Assembly (NCBI GenBank): GCA_023422005.1
Contig: JAEZSC010000058.1
Location: forward strand, 1-19,571
Source of the DNA: Bacillota bacterium
Lineage (GTDB): Bacteria > Bacillota > Clostridia > Christensenellales > UMGS416
Direction: 5' to 3'
Length of the DNA stretch: 19,571 nt
Shown: in pieces, positions 7,637 to 15,574 of the stretch
Position numbering within the stretch: the stretch's first letter is position 1
Layout of the letters: every line of letters starts with the position of its first letter
The notes under the pieces: generated by a model
What the model saw: only the letters and a program-made list of their open reading frames with translations
The model's database searches: none
Told to the model about the DNA's origin: nothing
Program-made: the position numbers and the translations under genes

Positions 7637-8848
7637 ATGACCGTTGGCAAGACCCACATCCCCCCTGGCACACAGGATTATCTGCCCCGCGAATGCGCTC
7701 ACAAGCGCACGCTGGAGGCTTCCGCCCGGGCGCTGTTCCGCCGCTGGGGCTATGACGAGGTCGAGACGCCCTGCGTGGAATACCCCGAGGTGTTCCGCGG
7801 CGTCATCGGCGATTTTGAGCAGGAGAAGCTTTTCCAGTTCACCGACAGCACCGGCAGGCTGCTGGCGCTGCGGCCGGATTTGACGATGCCGCTGGCCCGC
7901 CTGGCGGCCACACGGCTGGCAGACCGGCCGGTTGTCCGCATGTTCTATGTGGGTAACGCCTTCCAGTTTGCCGCCCGCGACACCGCCGGCGCCCGGGAAT
8001 TCACACAGATCGGCGTGGAGCTGATGGGCCAGAGCGGCCCGCTGGCCGACGCCGAGGTGCTGGCGCTGGCCATCGAATCCCTGAAGGCCGCGGGCCTCAC
8101 AGACTTTCTGCTGGACATCGGACAGGTGGAATTCTTCAAGGGCCTCATGGAGGAAGCCGGGCTCACAGCGGCCCAGGCCGAGGAGGCGCGGGCCCATGTG
8201 GAGGACAAGAACCTGCTGGCACTGGAGCTGCTGATGCAAAAGGCCCGGGTGCCCGGCGAGCTGCGCAACCGCATCATGGACCTGCCCTCGCTGTATGGCG
8301 GGCCGGAGGTGCTGGACGAGGCCGAGCGCTACACGCTGAACCCCCGCAGCCGGGCGGCAGTGGCAAGCTTGCGGCGCACGCTGGAGGCCCTGAGCCAATA
8401 CGGCCTGGAGGATTATGTGAGCCTGGACCTGGGCATGGTGCAGAGCATCCACTATTATTCCGGCGTGATCTTCCGGGGTATCTCCCGCTACCTGGGCTAT
8501 CCGCTTCTGACCGGCGGCCGCTATGACGGCCTGGTCGGCGAGTTTGGCCGGGACCTGCCGGCTACGGGCTTTGCTTTTTCGGTGAAACCCGTGCTGGTGG
8601 CGTTGGAGCGCCAGGGGAGCCTGGCGGATTGCCGCACCGTAGACACCGTGGTGGCGCTGGACGAGGAAGACCTATCTGCCGCGCTGCAGGCAGTGGCGCA
8701 GATGCGGGCCCAGGGGCTGGCGGTGGAGCAGTATTACGGCGCGCCGCAGGAGTTGGAGGCGTATGCCCGCGGCCGCGGCGCTGCCCAGGCACTGCGCTGG
8801 AGCGCCGGCACGCTGCAGCCTGTGTGGCGCCGGGAGGTTGGGCAATGA
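7637..8848 (+). CDS. hisZ: ATP phosphoribosyltransferase regulatory subunit
   Basis: HisZ is a histidyl-tRNA synthetase-like protein without aminoacylation activity that assembles with short HisG into the active first enzyme of histidine synthesis and carries the feedback site. The 403-residue product has the HisRS-type start IPPGTQDYLP (8-17), the class II stretch LRPDLTMPLARL (78-89), the motif 2 region around R101 with FYVGNAFQ, and the C-terminal part GGRYDGLVGEFGRDLPATGFAF. It lacks the full anticodon-binding domain expected of a true HisRS, and its fusion with the his genes settles the call. GCGAGG lies 5 nt before the ATG. The stop overlaps the hisG start (ATGA). Confidence 0.94.
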   Translation: MTVGKTHIPPGTQDYLPRECAHKRTLEASARALFRRWGYDEVETPCVEYPEVFRGVIGDFEQEKLFQFTDSTGRLLALRPDLTMPLARLAATRLADRPVVRMFYVGNAFQFAARDTAGAREFTQIGVELMGQSGPLADAEVLALAIESLKAAGLTDFLLDIGQVEFFKGLMEEAGLTAAQAEEARAHVEDKNLLALELLMQKARVPGELRNRIMDLPSLYGGPEVLDEAERYTLNPRSRAAVASLRRTLEALSQYGLEDYVSLDLGMVQSIHYYSGVIFRGISRYLGYPLLTGGRYDGLVGEFGRDLPATGFAFSVKPVLVALERQGSLADCRTVDTVVALDEEDLSAALQAVAQMRAQGLAVEQYYGAPQELEAYARGRGAAQALRWSAGTLQPVWRREVGQ

Positions 8849-9492
8849 ACACGTTGACCATTGCGCTGGCCAAGGGCCGGCTGGCCGAACAGGCTGTGGA
8901 GCTGCTGAGCCGCTGCGGCGTGGATTGCCGCGCCTACTATGACTCCGGCCGCAAGCTTGTTATGGAGGATGAGACGGGAACCACGCGCTTCCTGCTGGTC
9001 AAGCCCAGCGATGTGCCGGTGTATGTGGAGCGCGGCGCGGCGGACATCGGCGTCGTGGGCAAGGACACGCTGCTGGAGAGCGGCTGCGCCGTGTATGAGA
9101 TGCTGGACCTGGGCTTTGGCCGCTGCCGGCTATGCGTGGCCGGCTTCCCCTCGGGGCGCGAGCAGCCCGTCACGGCGGTCAATCTGCGGGTGGCCACAAA
9201 ATACCCGGCCATCGCGGCCAGCTTCTTTGGGGCCAAGGGCATCCCCATCGACATCATCAAGCTCAACGGCTCCGTGGAGTTGGGGCCGTTGGTGGGCCTG
9301 AGCGACGTAATACTGGACATCGTGGAGAGCGGACGCACGCTGCGGGAGAACGGCCTGGAGGTGCTGGAGGAGATCTGCCAGAGCAGCGCCCGGCTGATCG
9401 TGAACCGCGTGAGCCTGAAGACCAAGGCTGATCGCATCAAGCCGCTGCTGGGCGCGATGCGCGCGCAACTGGAGGAGGGAGCGAAATGCTGA
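8845..9492 (+). CDS. hisG: ATP phosphoribosyltransferase catalytic subunit, short form
   Basis: This 215-residue enzyme joins ATP and PRPP to give phosphoribosyl-ATP, the committed step of histidine synthesis. It starts MNTLTIALAKGRL, has DIGVVGKDTLLE in the first lobe, and the PRPP-binding loop DIVESGRTL at 158-166. It lacks the C-terminal regulatory domain of about 80 aa found in long HisG, so it belongs to the HisGS type that depends on HisZ, encoded directly upstream. The ATG is fixed by the 4-base ATGA overlap with hisZ and by GGGAGG a few nt upstream. It overlaps hisD by 7 bases. Confidence 0.96.
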   Translation: MNTLTIALAKGRLAEQAVELLSRCGVDCRAYYDSGRKLVMEDETGTTRFLLVKPSDVPVYVERGAADIGVVGKDTLLESGCAVYEMLDLGFGRCRLCVAGFPSGREQPVTAVNLRVATKYPAIAASFFGAKGIPIDIIKLNGSVELGPLVGLSDVILDIVESGRTLRENGLEVLEEICQSSARLIVNRVSLKTKADRIKPLLGAMRAQLEEGAKC

Positions 9493-10775
9493 CCATCACC
9501 GACCTGACCGCGGGCGGCAAGCAAGCCTTTTTGAAGAAACTGGCGGACCGAGAACGGGGCATCCCCGCCGGCGTGCGGGACACTGTGGCGGCCATCGTGG
9601 CCGACGTGCGCGCCAGGGGCGACGCCGCCGTGCTGGAATACACCGCCCGCTTCGACGGCGTGACCTTGAGCGCCGACGCCATGCTGGTGACCCAAGCCGA
9701 GATCGACGCCGCCTATGACAGCATGCCCGCAGATGTGCTGGCCGCCATGGAGCGCGCCGCGCAGAACATCGCGGCCTTCCACCGCCGCCAGGTGCAGCAA
9801 AGCTGGCTGGATATGGCCGAGGGCAAGGCGCTGGGCCAGAAGGTTACGCCGCTTGGCCGCGCCGCCGTGTATGTGCCCGGTGGCCGGGCGGCCTACCCCT
9901 CCAGCGTGCTGATGAACGCGATACCGGCCAAGGTGGCCGGCGTGGGCGAGATCATCATGGCCACGCCGCCCATGGCTGACGGTTCGGTGTACGCCAACAC
10001 GCTGGCCGCCGCCAAGATCGCCGGCGTGGATCGCATCTATAAAATGGGCGGCGCTCAGGCCATTGCCGCGCTGGCCTTCGGCACCGCCACGGTGCCCCGA
10101 GCGGACAAGATCGTGGGCCCCGGCAACATCTACGTGGCCGCGGCCAAGCGTGAGGTGTTCGGCTTCTGCGGTATCGACAGCATCGCCGGGCCCAGCGAGG
10201 TGTGCGTGGTGGCCGACGCCAGCGCGGACCCGCGCTTTGTGGCCGCCGACCTGCTGGCCCAGGCTGAGCACGACCCCATGGCCAGCGCCACGCTGATCAC
10301 CGACGACGCCTCGCTGGCCGCCGCCGTGGCGGCGGAGCTGGAGAGGCAGCTGGCAGCACTGGCCCGCCGGGACATCGCCGGGCAGTCGCTGCGCGATTAT
10401 GGGGCGATACTGCTGGCGCCCAGCATTGCCGACGCGCTGGAGCTGGCCAACGAGCTGGCTCCGGAGCATCTGGAGCTGCTGGTGCGCGAGCCCATGGCGG
10501 CGCTGGGGGTCGTGCGCAATGCCGGGGCCATCTTCCTTGGCCCCTGGTGCCCGGAACCGCTGGGTGATTACATGGCCGGGCCCAACCACGTGCTGCCCAC
10601 CAGCGGCACGGCGCGGTTCTTCTCGCCGCTGTCGGTGGACGACTTTGTCAAGAAAACCAGCGTGCTCTATTACACACAGGACGCGCTGCGGGCCGTGTGC
10701 GACGACATCGTGGCCTTTGCCGCAAGCGAGGGCCTTACCGCCCACGCGGCATCGGCGGCCATACGTTTTGAATAA
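9486..10775 (+). CDS. hisD: Histidinol dehydrogenase
   Basis: The 429-residue zinc enzyme oxidises L-histidinol to L-histidine in two NAD-dependent steps, the end of the pathway. Conserved segments are VYVPGGRAAYPSS, GPGNIYVAAAKREVFG, IDSIAGPSEV and GDYMAGPNHVLPTSG. The zinc ligands fall at Q259, H262, D361 and H420, almost the numbering of the E. coli enzyme, so it should be active. GGAGGGAG sits about 6-8 nt before the ATG, inside the end of hisG, and the two genes overlap by 7 bases (ATGCTGA). The hisC and phosphatase genes that would supply histidinol are not in this cluster. Confidence 0.97.
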   Translation: MLTITDLTAGGKQAFLKKLADRERGIPAGVRDTVAAIVADVRARGDAAVLEYTARFDGVTLSADAMLVTQAEIDAAYDSMPADVLAAMERAAQNIAAFHRRQVQQSWLDMAEGKALGQKVTPLGRAAVYVPGGRAAYPSSVLMNAIPAKVAGVGEIIMATPPMADGSVYANTLAAAKIAGVDRIYKMGGAQAIAALAFGTATVPRADKIVGPGNIYVAAAKREVFGFCGIDSIAGPSEVCVVADASADPRFVAADLLAQAEHDPMASATLITDDASLAAAVAAELERQLAALARRDIAGQSLRDYGAILLAPSIADALELANELAPEHLELLVREPMAALGVVRNAGAIFLGPWCPEPLGDYMAGPNHVLPTSGTARFFSPLSVDDFVKKTSVLYYTQDALRAVCDDIVAFAASEGLTAHAASAAIRFE

Positions 10776-10788
10776 GGGAGGGAACGCC

Positions 10789-11373
10789 ATGCGACAGGCA
10801 ACCATCGAGCGCAAGACGGCTGAGACCAATGTCGCCGTCACGCTGAATCTGGACGGCACGGGCAAGGCCGACATCGCCACGGGCATCGGCTTCTTCGACC
10901 ACATGCTGACGCTGCTGGCTCGCCATGGCAAGCTGGACCTTGTAGTGAGAGCGCAGGGTGATCTGAACGTCGACAGCCATCACACCGTTGAGGACGTGGG
11001 ATTGACACTGGGCCAGGCGCTGCGGGAGGCGCTGGGGGTCAAGGTCGGCATCCGGCGTTATGGCACCTTCCACTTGCCCATGGACGAGACCTTGGCGCTG
11101 GTGTCGCTGGATTTGAGCGGCCGGCCCTTCCTGGTATATGATGCCCCCATCGCCCGCGTGATGCTGGGCAGCTTTGAGACAGAGACCGCCGAGGAGTTCT
11201 TCCGTGCACTGGCCTTTTCCGCCGGCATTACGCTGCACATGAAGGTGCTGTATGGCTCCAACACCCACCACATGCTGGAGGCGCTTTACAAGGGCCTGGG
11301 GCAGGCGCTGCGGCAAGCCGTTGAAGCAGACCCGCGGGAGAGCGGCGTGCCATCCACCAAGGGGGTGCTGTGA
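10789..11373 (+). CDS. hisB: Imidazoleglycerol-phosphate dehydratase
   Basis: The 194-residue monofunctional dehydratase produces imidazole-acetol phosphate. It begins MRQATIERKTAETNV and carries the first metal/catalytic motif GIGFFDHML (32-40), DSHHTVED at 62-69, and the second-half counterpart with SNTHHMLEALYKGLGQAL near the C terminus. Length fits the usual 195 aa form without a phosphatase domain. GGGAGGGA lies 6-8 nt upstream of the ATG at 10789; the same frame runs on upstream only as a shadow of hisD. The gene follows hisD after 13 bp and its stop overlaps the hisH start by one base (TGATG). Confidence 0.96.
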   Translation: MRQATIERKTAETNVAVTLNLDGTGKADIATGIGFFDHMLTLLARHGKLDLVVRAQGDLNVDSHHTVEDVGLTLGQALREALGVKVGIRRYGTFHLPMDETLALVSLDLSGRPFLVYDAPIARVMLGSFETETAEEFFRALAFSAGITLHMKVLYGSNTHHMLEALYKGLGQALRQAVEADPRESGVPSTKGVL

Positions 11374-11981
11374 TGCGGCGTGTGGCGGTCATCGATTACG
11401 GCATGGGAAATCTGCGCAGCGTGCAGAAGGCCTTTGAACATCTGGGCTTCATCGCCGATGTCACCGACGATGCCGAGGTCTTGAAACGCGCCGACGGCGC
11501 GGTGCTGCCCGGTGTGGGCGCCTTCGCCGATTGCATGACTGGCCTTACGGAGACCGGCCTGATTCCCCACATCCGCGACTTCGTGGCGTCGGGGCGGCCC
11601 TTTCTGGGCATCTGCCTGGGGCTGCAGCTGCTGTTCGACAGCAGTACCGAAGGCGGTGCCCACACCGGCCTGGGCCTGCTGGCCGGCCAGGTCGTGGAGC
11701 TGCCGGCGGACCGTAAGATCCCCCATATGGGGTGGAACAACCTAAAGGTGCTGCGGGCGCAGCCGCTGTTCGCCGGGCTGCCGGAGGAAGCTTATGTGTA
11801 CTTCGTGCATTCCTTCCACGCCCAGCCGGCGGACCCGTCGGTCATAGCCGCGACCACCGATTACGGCATCCCCGTGACGGCGGCGGTGCAAAACGGAAAC
11901 CTGTATGCCACGCAATTCCACCCGGAGAAGAGCGGCGACGTGGGCTTGCACATCCTGCGCAACTTCGGAGGGCTGTTATGA
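11373..11981 (+). CDS. hisH: Imidazole glycerol phosphate synthase, glutamine amidotransferase subunit
   Basis: HisH releases ammonia from glutamine and passes it to HisF. The 202-residue class I amidotransferase has its triad at C81 (LGICLGLQ), H183 and E185 (QFHPEKSG), with the oxyanion segment PGVGAF at 46-51. The ATG at 11373 is 7 nt from GGGGG (11361-11365); a GTG one codon earlier is possible but too close to that site. The start overlaps the hisB stop and the end overlaps hisA by ATGA. HisF is encoded one gene downstream. Confidence 0.96.
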   Translation: MRRVAVIDYGMGNLRSVQKAFEHLGFIADVTDDAEVLKRADGAVLPGVGAFADCMTGLTETGLIPHIRDFVASGRPFLGICLGLQLLFDSSTEGGAHTGLGLLAGQVVELPADRKIPHMGWNNLKVLRAQPLFAGLPEEAYVYFVHSFHAQPADPSVIAATTDYGIPVTAAVQNGNLYATQFHPEKSGDVGLHILRNFGGLL

Positions 11982-12697
11982 TCGTCTATCCGGCCATAGA
12001 TTTGAAAGGCGGCCAGTGCGTGCGCTTGAAGCAGGGGGACATGGCCCAGGCCACCGTATACGGTGACGACCCAGCCGCCGTGGCCGCCGCCTTTGAACGC
12101 CAGGGCGCCCGCTGGCTGCACGTGGTGGACCTGGACGGCGCCTTTGCCGGCGAGAGCCGCAACCGGGAGGCCATTGCCGCGATCCTGGCGGCGGTGAACA
12201 TGCCGGTGCAGCTGGGCGGCGGCATCCGCACCATGGCGGCGCTGGAGGCGCTGCTCGGCATGGGCGTGCGCCGCGCGATACTGGGCACGGCGGCGCTGCG
12301 GGATCAGGCCTTCTTGCGGGAGGCCGTGGAAACCTTCGGCCCGCGCGTGGCCGTGGGCATAGACGCCCGCGATGGCCGCGTGGCTGTGCAAGGCTGGGCG
12401 GAGGTCTCGGACATGACCGCCGCGGAGCTGGCCCGCTGTGTGGCCGATGTGGGCGTACAGACGATCATCTACACCGACATCGCCCGCGACGGCATGCTCA
12501 GCGGCCCCAACTTCGACGCCACGGCGGCGCTGATCACCCCCGGCGGGCCGGGCGTCATCGTATCCGGCGGCGTGGCCAGTCTAGAGCATGTGCGCCGCGC
12601 CGAGGCCATCGAGGCCGCCGGCATCATCATCGGCCGGGCGCTGTACACTGGAGACATCCGCCTGTGCGATTTGGGTCTGGGAGGAGAAGCATGCTGA
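11978..12697 (+). CDS. hisA: ProFAR isomerase, HisA
   Basis: HisA performs the Amadori rearrangement of ProFAR to PRFAR. The 239-residue beta/alpha barrel begins MIVYPAIDLKGGQCVRL with catalytic D8, and the second catalytic aspartate is D129 in GIDARDG. The phosphate-binding glycine motifs LGGGIRT and VSGGVAS are present in the two half-barrels. GGAGGG at about 11967-11972 gives the ribosome site. An upstream in-frame extension through hisH is rejected because it has no family similarity. It overlaps hisH by 4 and hisF by 7 bases. Confidence 0.96.
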   Translation: MIVYPAIDLKGGQCVRLKQGDMAQATVYGDDPAAVAAAFERQGARWLHVVDLDGAFAGESRNREAIAAILAAVNMPVQLGGGIRTMAALEALLGMGVRRAILGTAALRDQAFLREAVETFGPRVAVGIDARDGRVAVQGWAEVSDMTAAELARCVADVGVQTIIYTDIARDGMLSGPNFDATAALITPGGPGVIVSGGVASLEHVRRAEAIEAAGIIIGRALYTGDIRLCDLGLGGEAC

Positions 12698-13464
12698 CTT
12701 GTAGAATCATCCCGTGTCTGGACGTGCGGGACGGCCGGGTGGTCAAGGGCGTCAACTTTGTGAACATCCGCGACGCCGGCGACCCGGTAGAGGCGGCCAA
12801 GCTCTATAACGCCGCCGGCGCCGATGAGCTGACTTTTTTGGACATCACCGCTTCCAGCGATGGCCGAGCCACCATGCTGGACGTTGTGGCGCGCACGGCG
12901 GAGCACGTGTTCATACCGCTAACCGTGGGCGGCGGCATTCGCACGCTGGAGGATTTCCGGCGCATCCTCAAGGCCGGGGCCGATAAGATCGCCATCAACT
13001 CCGCGCCGCTGAAGGACCCGACGCTGGTGGATGAGGCCGCGGCACGCTTCGGCTCCCAGTGCGTGGTGGTGGCCATAGACGCCCGCCGGCGGGCGGGTGG
13101 CGGGTGGGACGCCTACCTGAACGGCGGCCGCGTGAACACCGGCCGCGACGCCGTGGCCTGGGCCGCCGAGGTGGCCCGCCGGGGCGCCGGTGAGATTCTG
13201 CTGACCAGCATGGATGCCGACGGCACGCTGGCCGGTTATGACATCGAGCTGACCCGCGCCGTGACACAGGCAGTCAACATACCGGTTATCGCCAGCGGCG
13301 GGGCGGGGGAGCTGGCCCACTTTGCCCAGGTCGTCACGCAAGCCGGGGCCGACGCGGTGCTGGCGGCATCGCTATTCCATGACCGCGTGCTGGAGATCGG
13401 CGACGTCAAGCGTTATCTGCGCAGCCGGGGCATCCCGGTGCGCCTTGCGGAGGATATTGCATGA
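12691..13464 (+). CDS. hisF: Imidazole glycerol phosphate synthase, cyclase subunit
   Basis: HisF uses ammonia from HisH to turn PRFAR into imidazole glycerol phosphate and AICAR. The 257-residue barrel starts MLTCRIIPCLDVRDGRVVKG with catalytic D11. D130 lies in VVVAIDARR, and the phosphate-binding segments VGGGIRTLED and ASGGAGELAHF are intact. GGAGGAGA just before the ATG is a strong ribosome site. The start overlaps the end of hisA by the same ATGCTGA heptamer seen at the hisG/hisD junction, and the stop overlaps hisIE by ATGA. Confidence 0.97.
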   Translation: MLTCRIIPCLDVRDGRVVKGVNFVNIRDAGDPVEAAKLYNAAGADELTFLDITASSDGRATMLDVVARTAEHVFIPLTVGGGIRTLEDFRRILKAGADKIAINSAPLKDPTLVDEAAARFGSQCVVVAIDARRRAGGGWDAYLNGGRVNTGRDAVAWAAEVARRGAGEILLTSMDADGTLAGYDIELTRAVTQAVNIPVIASGGAGELAHFAQVVTQAGADAVLAASLFHDRVLEIGDVKRYLRSRGIPVRLAEDIA

Positions 13465-14087
13465 ACTTAACAGGTGACTTGTCTCAAATCAAATACAACG
13501 CCGACGGCCTGGTACCGGTGGTGGCACAGGATGTGGCGACCGGAGCGGTGCTGATGCTGGCCTGGGCCAACGAAGAAGCTCTGCGGCGAACCGTGGAGAC
13601 CGGCCAGGCCCACTATTATAGTAGAAGCCGCCAGGAGTTGTGGCACAAGGGGGCGACCTCGGGACACGTCCAGACAGTGCTTCAGGTTTTGGTGGACTGT
13701 GACGGCGACACCGTGCTCTACCGCGTGGAACAGACCGGCGGCGCGTGCCACACCGGCTCCTACAGTTGCTTTGAGAGAACGTTGGCAAAAGGGGATGAAA
13801 TCCCCCCTGGATTTGAGACGCTGGCCCGGGAGTTCGCCGTGATACTGGACCGCAAGGCCAACCCCAAGGAGGGCAGCTATACCAATTACCTCTTTGACAA
13901 GGGTATCGAGAAAATCTGTAAGAAGGTCGGCGAGGAGGCTTCCGAGGTCATCATCGCCGCAATGAAGGGCAACGCCGAGGAGCTTCGTTATGAGGCCGCC
14001 GACCTGATCTACCATTTGATGGTGGCCATGGCCCACCAGGGCCTGAGCTGGCAGGACATTCTCTCGGAGATTGAGCGGCGAAAGTAG
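13461..14087 (+). CDS. hisI: Bifunctional phosphoribosyl-AMP cyclohydrolase / phosphoribosyl-ATP pyrophosphatase
   Basis: HisIE carries out the second and third steps of the pathway. The N-terminal cyclohydrolase half (about 1-110) has SRSRQELWHKGATSGH, the Mg-binding DCDGD at 79-83 and zinc cysteines C80, C96 and C103. The C-terminal pyrophosphatase half (about 118-208) is an all-alpha MazG-like domain with EEASE at 158-162 and YEAADLIYHL at 178-187. The 208-residue length matches the fused form. It overlaps hisF by ATGA and ends the his operon; no clear terminator follows before the vanW promoter. Confidence 0.96.
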   Translation: MNLTGDLSQIKYNADGLVPVVAQDVATGAVLMLAWANEEALRRTVETGQAHYYSRSRQELWHKGATSGHVQTVLQVLVDCDGDTVLYRVEQTGGACHTGSYSCFERTLAKGDEIPPGFETLAREFAVILDRKANPKEGSYTNYLFDKGIEKICKKVGEEASEVIIAAMKGNAEELRYEAADLIYHLMVAMAHQGLSWQDILSEIERRK

Positions 14088-14099
14088 ACATGGTCTGCC

Positions 14100-14128
14100 T
14101 TGACACACCCCGGTCCTGTGGTTAATCT
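14100..14128 (+). promoter_or_regulatory. Promoter for the vanW-like gene
   Basis: A perfect TTGACA at 14100-14105 is followed after exactly 17 bp by TAATCT at 14123-14128. The start point would be near 14135, about 37 nt before the ATG at 14172. The TTG of the -35 is also a potential start codon for the downstream frame, but the promoter placement argues against its use. Confidence 0.75.
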
Positions 14129-14171
14129 GTATTGCGATAGAACGGATTCGCCAAATGGCCGGGGTATTTGT

Positions 14172-15032
14172 ATGGTTACAGTGGGAAGCAGTTTGCACCC
14201 GGTGCGCCGCAGCCGCCTGCGGCAGGCGCTGGGCCGCTGGGCATATGGGGCGCGCCGCCGCCTGTGGTGGGCGTTTGGCGGCTGCCGTTTTGCCCGCACC
14301 CGCGTGAACACACCGTTGGAGTACCTGTGTATGGCCCACAGCACGTCGCTGCTGCGGCAGTTGAAGGGCGCGGACATGGCGCTGCAGCGCAACAAGGTCG
14401 TCAACCTGCGCATGGCTGCGGCGCGGCTGGACGGCCTGCTGCTGCGCCCCGGTCAGGTGTTCAGTTTTTGGCGGCTGGTGGGCCGGCCCAGCGCCGCCCG
14501 GGGCTTCCTGCCCGGCATGACATTGTATTGCGGCACGGTGGGCGCGGGTGTGGGCGGCGGCCTGTGCCAGATGACCAATCTGATCTACTGGATGGCGCTG
14601 CACACGGAATTGACCGTACTGGAGCGCCACCGCCATTCCTACGACGTGTTCCCGGACAGCAACCGCACGCTGCCCTTCGGCTCCGGGGCCACGTGCGCCT
14701 GGCCCCATCTGGACCTGATGATCCGCAACGACACCGCGAACACGTACCAACTGCGGGTGCGCGTGGGCGAACACGATCTGGAGGGCCAATGGCGCTGTGA
14801 CGATCAACCGGCGTGCCGCTACGAGGTTGTGGAGCGCGACGCCCGCATGTGCAGCGAGCCCTGGGGTGGCTTTTCCCGCCACAACGCCCTAATACGCAGA
14901 CGTTTGGATGCCGACGGCGCGCTGCTGTGTGAAGAACTGGTGACGGAGAACCATGCGCTGATGATGTACGCGCCGTTCCTGACCGAGGGAGCTTTGGAGC
15001 AGGCAACGGCAGGGGAGGTGGACAGGCAATGA
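14172..15032 (+). CDS. VanW family protein
   Basis: The 286-residue protein matches the VanW family. The defining segment includes PGQVFSFWRLVGRPS, GFLPGMTL, GAGVGGGLCQMTNLIYW and ERHRHSYDVFPDSNRTLPFGSG. The N terminus is very basic (several Arg between residues 12 and 45) with no signal peptide. VanW was named for its presence in B-type vancomycin resistance clusters, but its function is unknown and homologues are widespread in Clostridia. No vanHAX or vanRS genes are nearby, so resistance should not be inferred. The ATG at 14172 is chosen because a TTG at 14100 belongs to the -35 box; the ribosome site (GGGG about 8 nt upstream) is modest. It overlaps the GNAT gene by ATGA. Confidence 0.85.
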   Translation: MVTVGSSLHPVRRSRLRQALGRWAYGARRRLWWAFGGCRFARTRVNTPLEYLCMAHSTSLLRQLKGADMALQRNKVVNLRMAAARLDGLLLRPGQVFSFWRLVGRPSAARGFLPGMTLYCGTVGAGVGGGLCQMTNLIYWMALHTELTVLERHRHSYDVFPDSNRTLPFGSGATCAWPHLDLMIRNDTANTYQLRVRVGEHDLEGQWRCDDQPACRYEVVERDARMCSEPWGGFSRHNALIRRRLDADGALLCEELVTENHALMMYAPFLTEGALEQATAGEVDRQ

Positions 15033-15520
15033 AAGCGCCGGAGTTTACGCTGCGCCCGGTGGACGAGGGCGACCTGGCCGCATTGATGGAAGTGTACCGG
15101 CAGTGCGAGGACTTCTTGGCTCTGGGGCCGCAAGCCATGGCCTCAGAGGCCATGGTGCTGGCTGACATTGCCCACTCGCGGGAAATGGGTGGCTTATTCT
15201 GCGGCATCTTCGTGGAGGACCAGATGGCCGGCGTGATGGATTATGTGCCCTCGGGCTTTGAAGGTGAGCCAGGCCACGCCTTTTTAAGCCTGCTGATGAT
15301 CGCCGAACCGTGGCGGGGTAGGGGCCTGGGCGCCGCTGTCGTAGCCGCTGTAGAAGGGATCATCGGGCGCAACCCTACGGTGAAGGCCATACTGTCCGGC
15401 GTGCAGGTCAACAACCCCGCCGGCATCGCCTTCTGGCAGCGCATGGGCTATTCCATCGCCAGCGGCCCCAAGCAGATGGAGGACACCACCGTGTGCTACG
15501 ATCTGCTCAAGAAAATCTGA
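15029..15520 (+). CDS. GNAT family N-acetyltransferase
   Basis: The 163-residue protein has the GNAT fold: an N-terminal strand FTLRPVDEGDLAALMEVY, a central beta strand HAFLSLLMI, the acetyl-CoA pyrophosphate loop RGRGLG at 96-101, and the C-terminal NPAGIAFWQRMGY segment typical of the family. The acceptor substrate cannot be predicted. GGGGAGG lies about 9 nt before the ATG and the start overlaps the vanW-like stop (ATGA), so both are co-translated. The gene is 54 bp upstream of the DUF2953 gene. Confidence 0.87.
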   Translation: MKAPEFTLRPVDEGDLAALMEVYRQCEDFLALGPQAMASEAMVLADIAHSREMGGLFCGIFVEDQMAGVMDYVPSGFEGEPGHAFLSLLMIAEPWRGRGLGAAVVAAVEGIIGRNPTVKAILSGVQVNNPAGIAFWQRMGYSIASGPKQMEDTTVCYDLLKKI

Positions 15521-15574
15521 CCACATATATTGTGTAGAACTGGCAAATACTACCGCCTGCGGAGGGGATGCGGC

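Noticed and set aside
8937..10931. 664-codon minus-strand open frame across hisG, hisD and hisB
   Set aside because: It spans three well-supported his genes, shows only biased composition and has no plausible ribosome site; treated as a shadow.
14100..14171. TTG start at 14100 for the vanW-like protein
   Set aside because: The TTG is the first three bases of a perfect TTGACA -35 box, so it would not be in the transcript made from that promoter, and it has no ribosome site.
14172..15032. Vancomycin resistance locus
   Set aside because: Only a vanW-like gene is present. No vanH, vanA/B ligase, vanX, vanY or vanRS is seen, and VanW homologues are common in non-resistant Clostridia.
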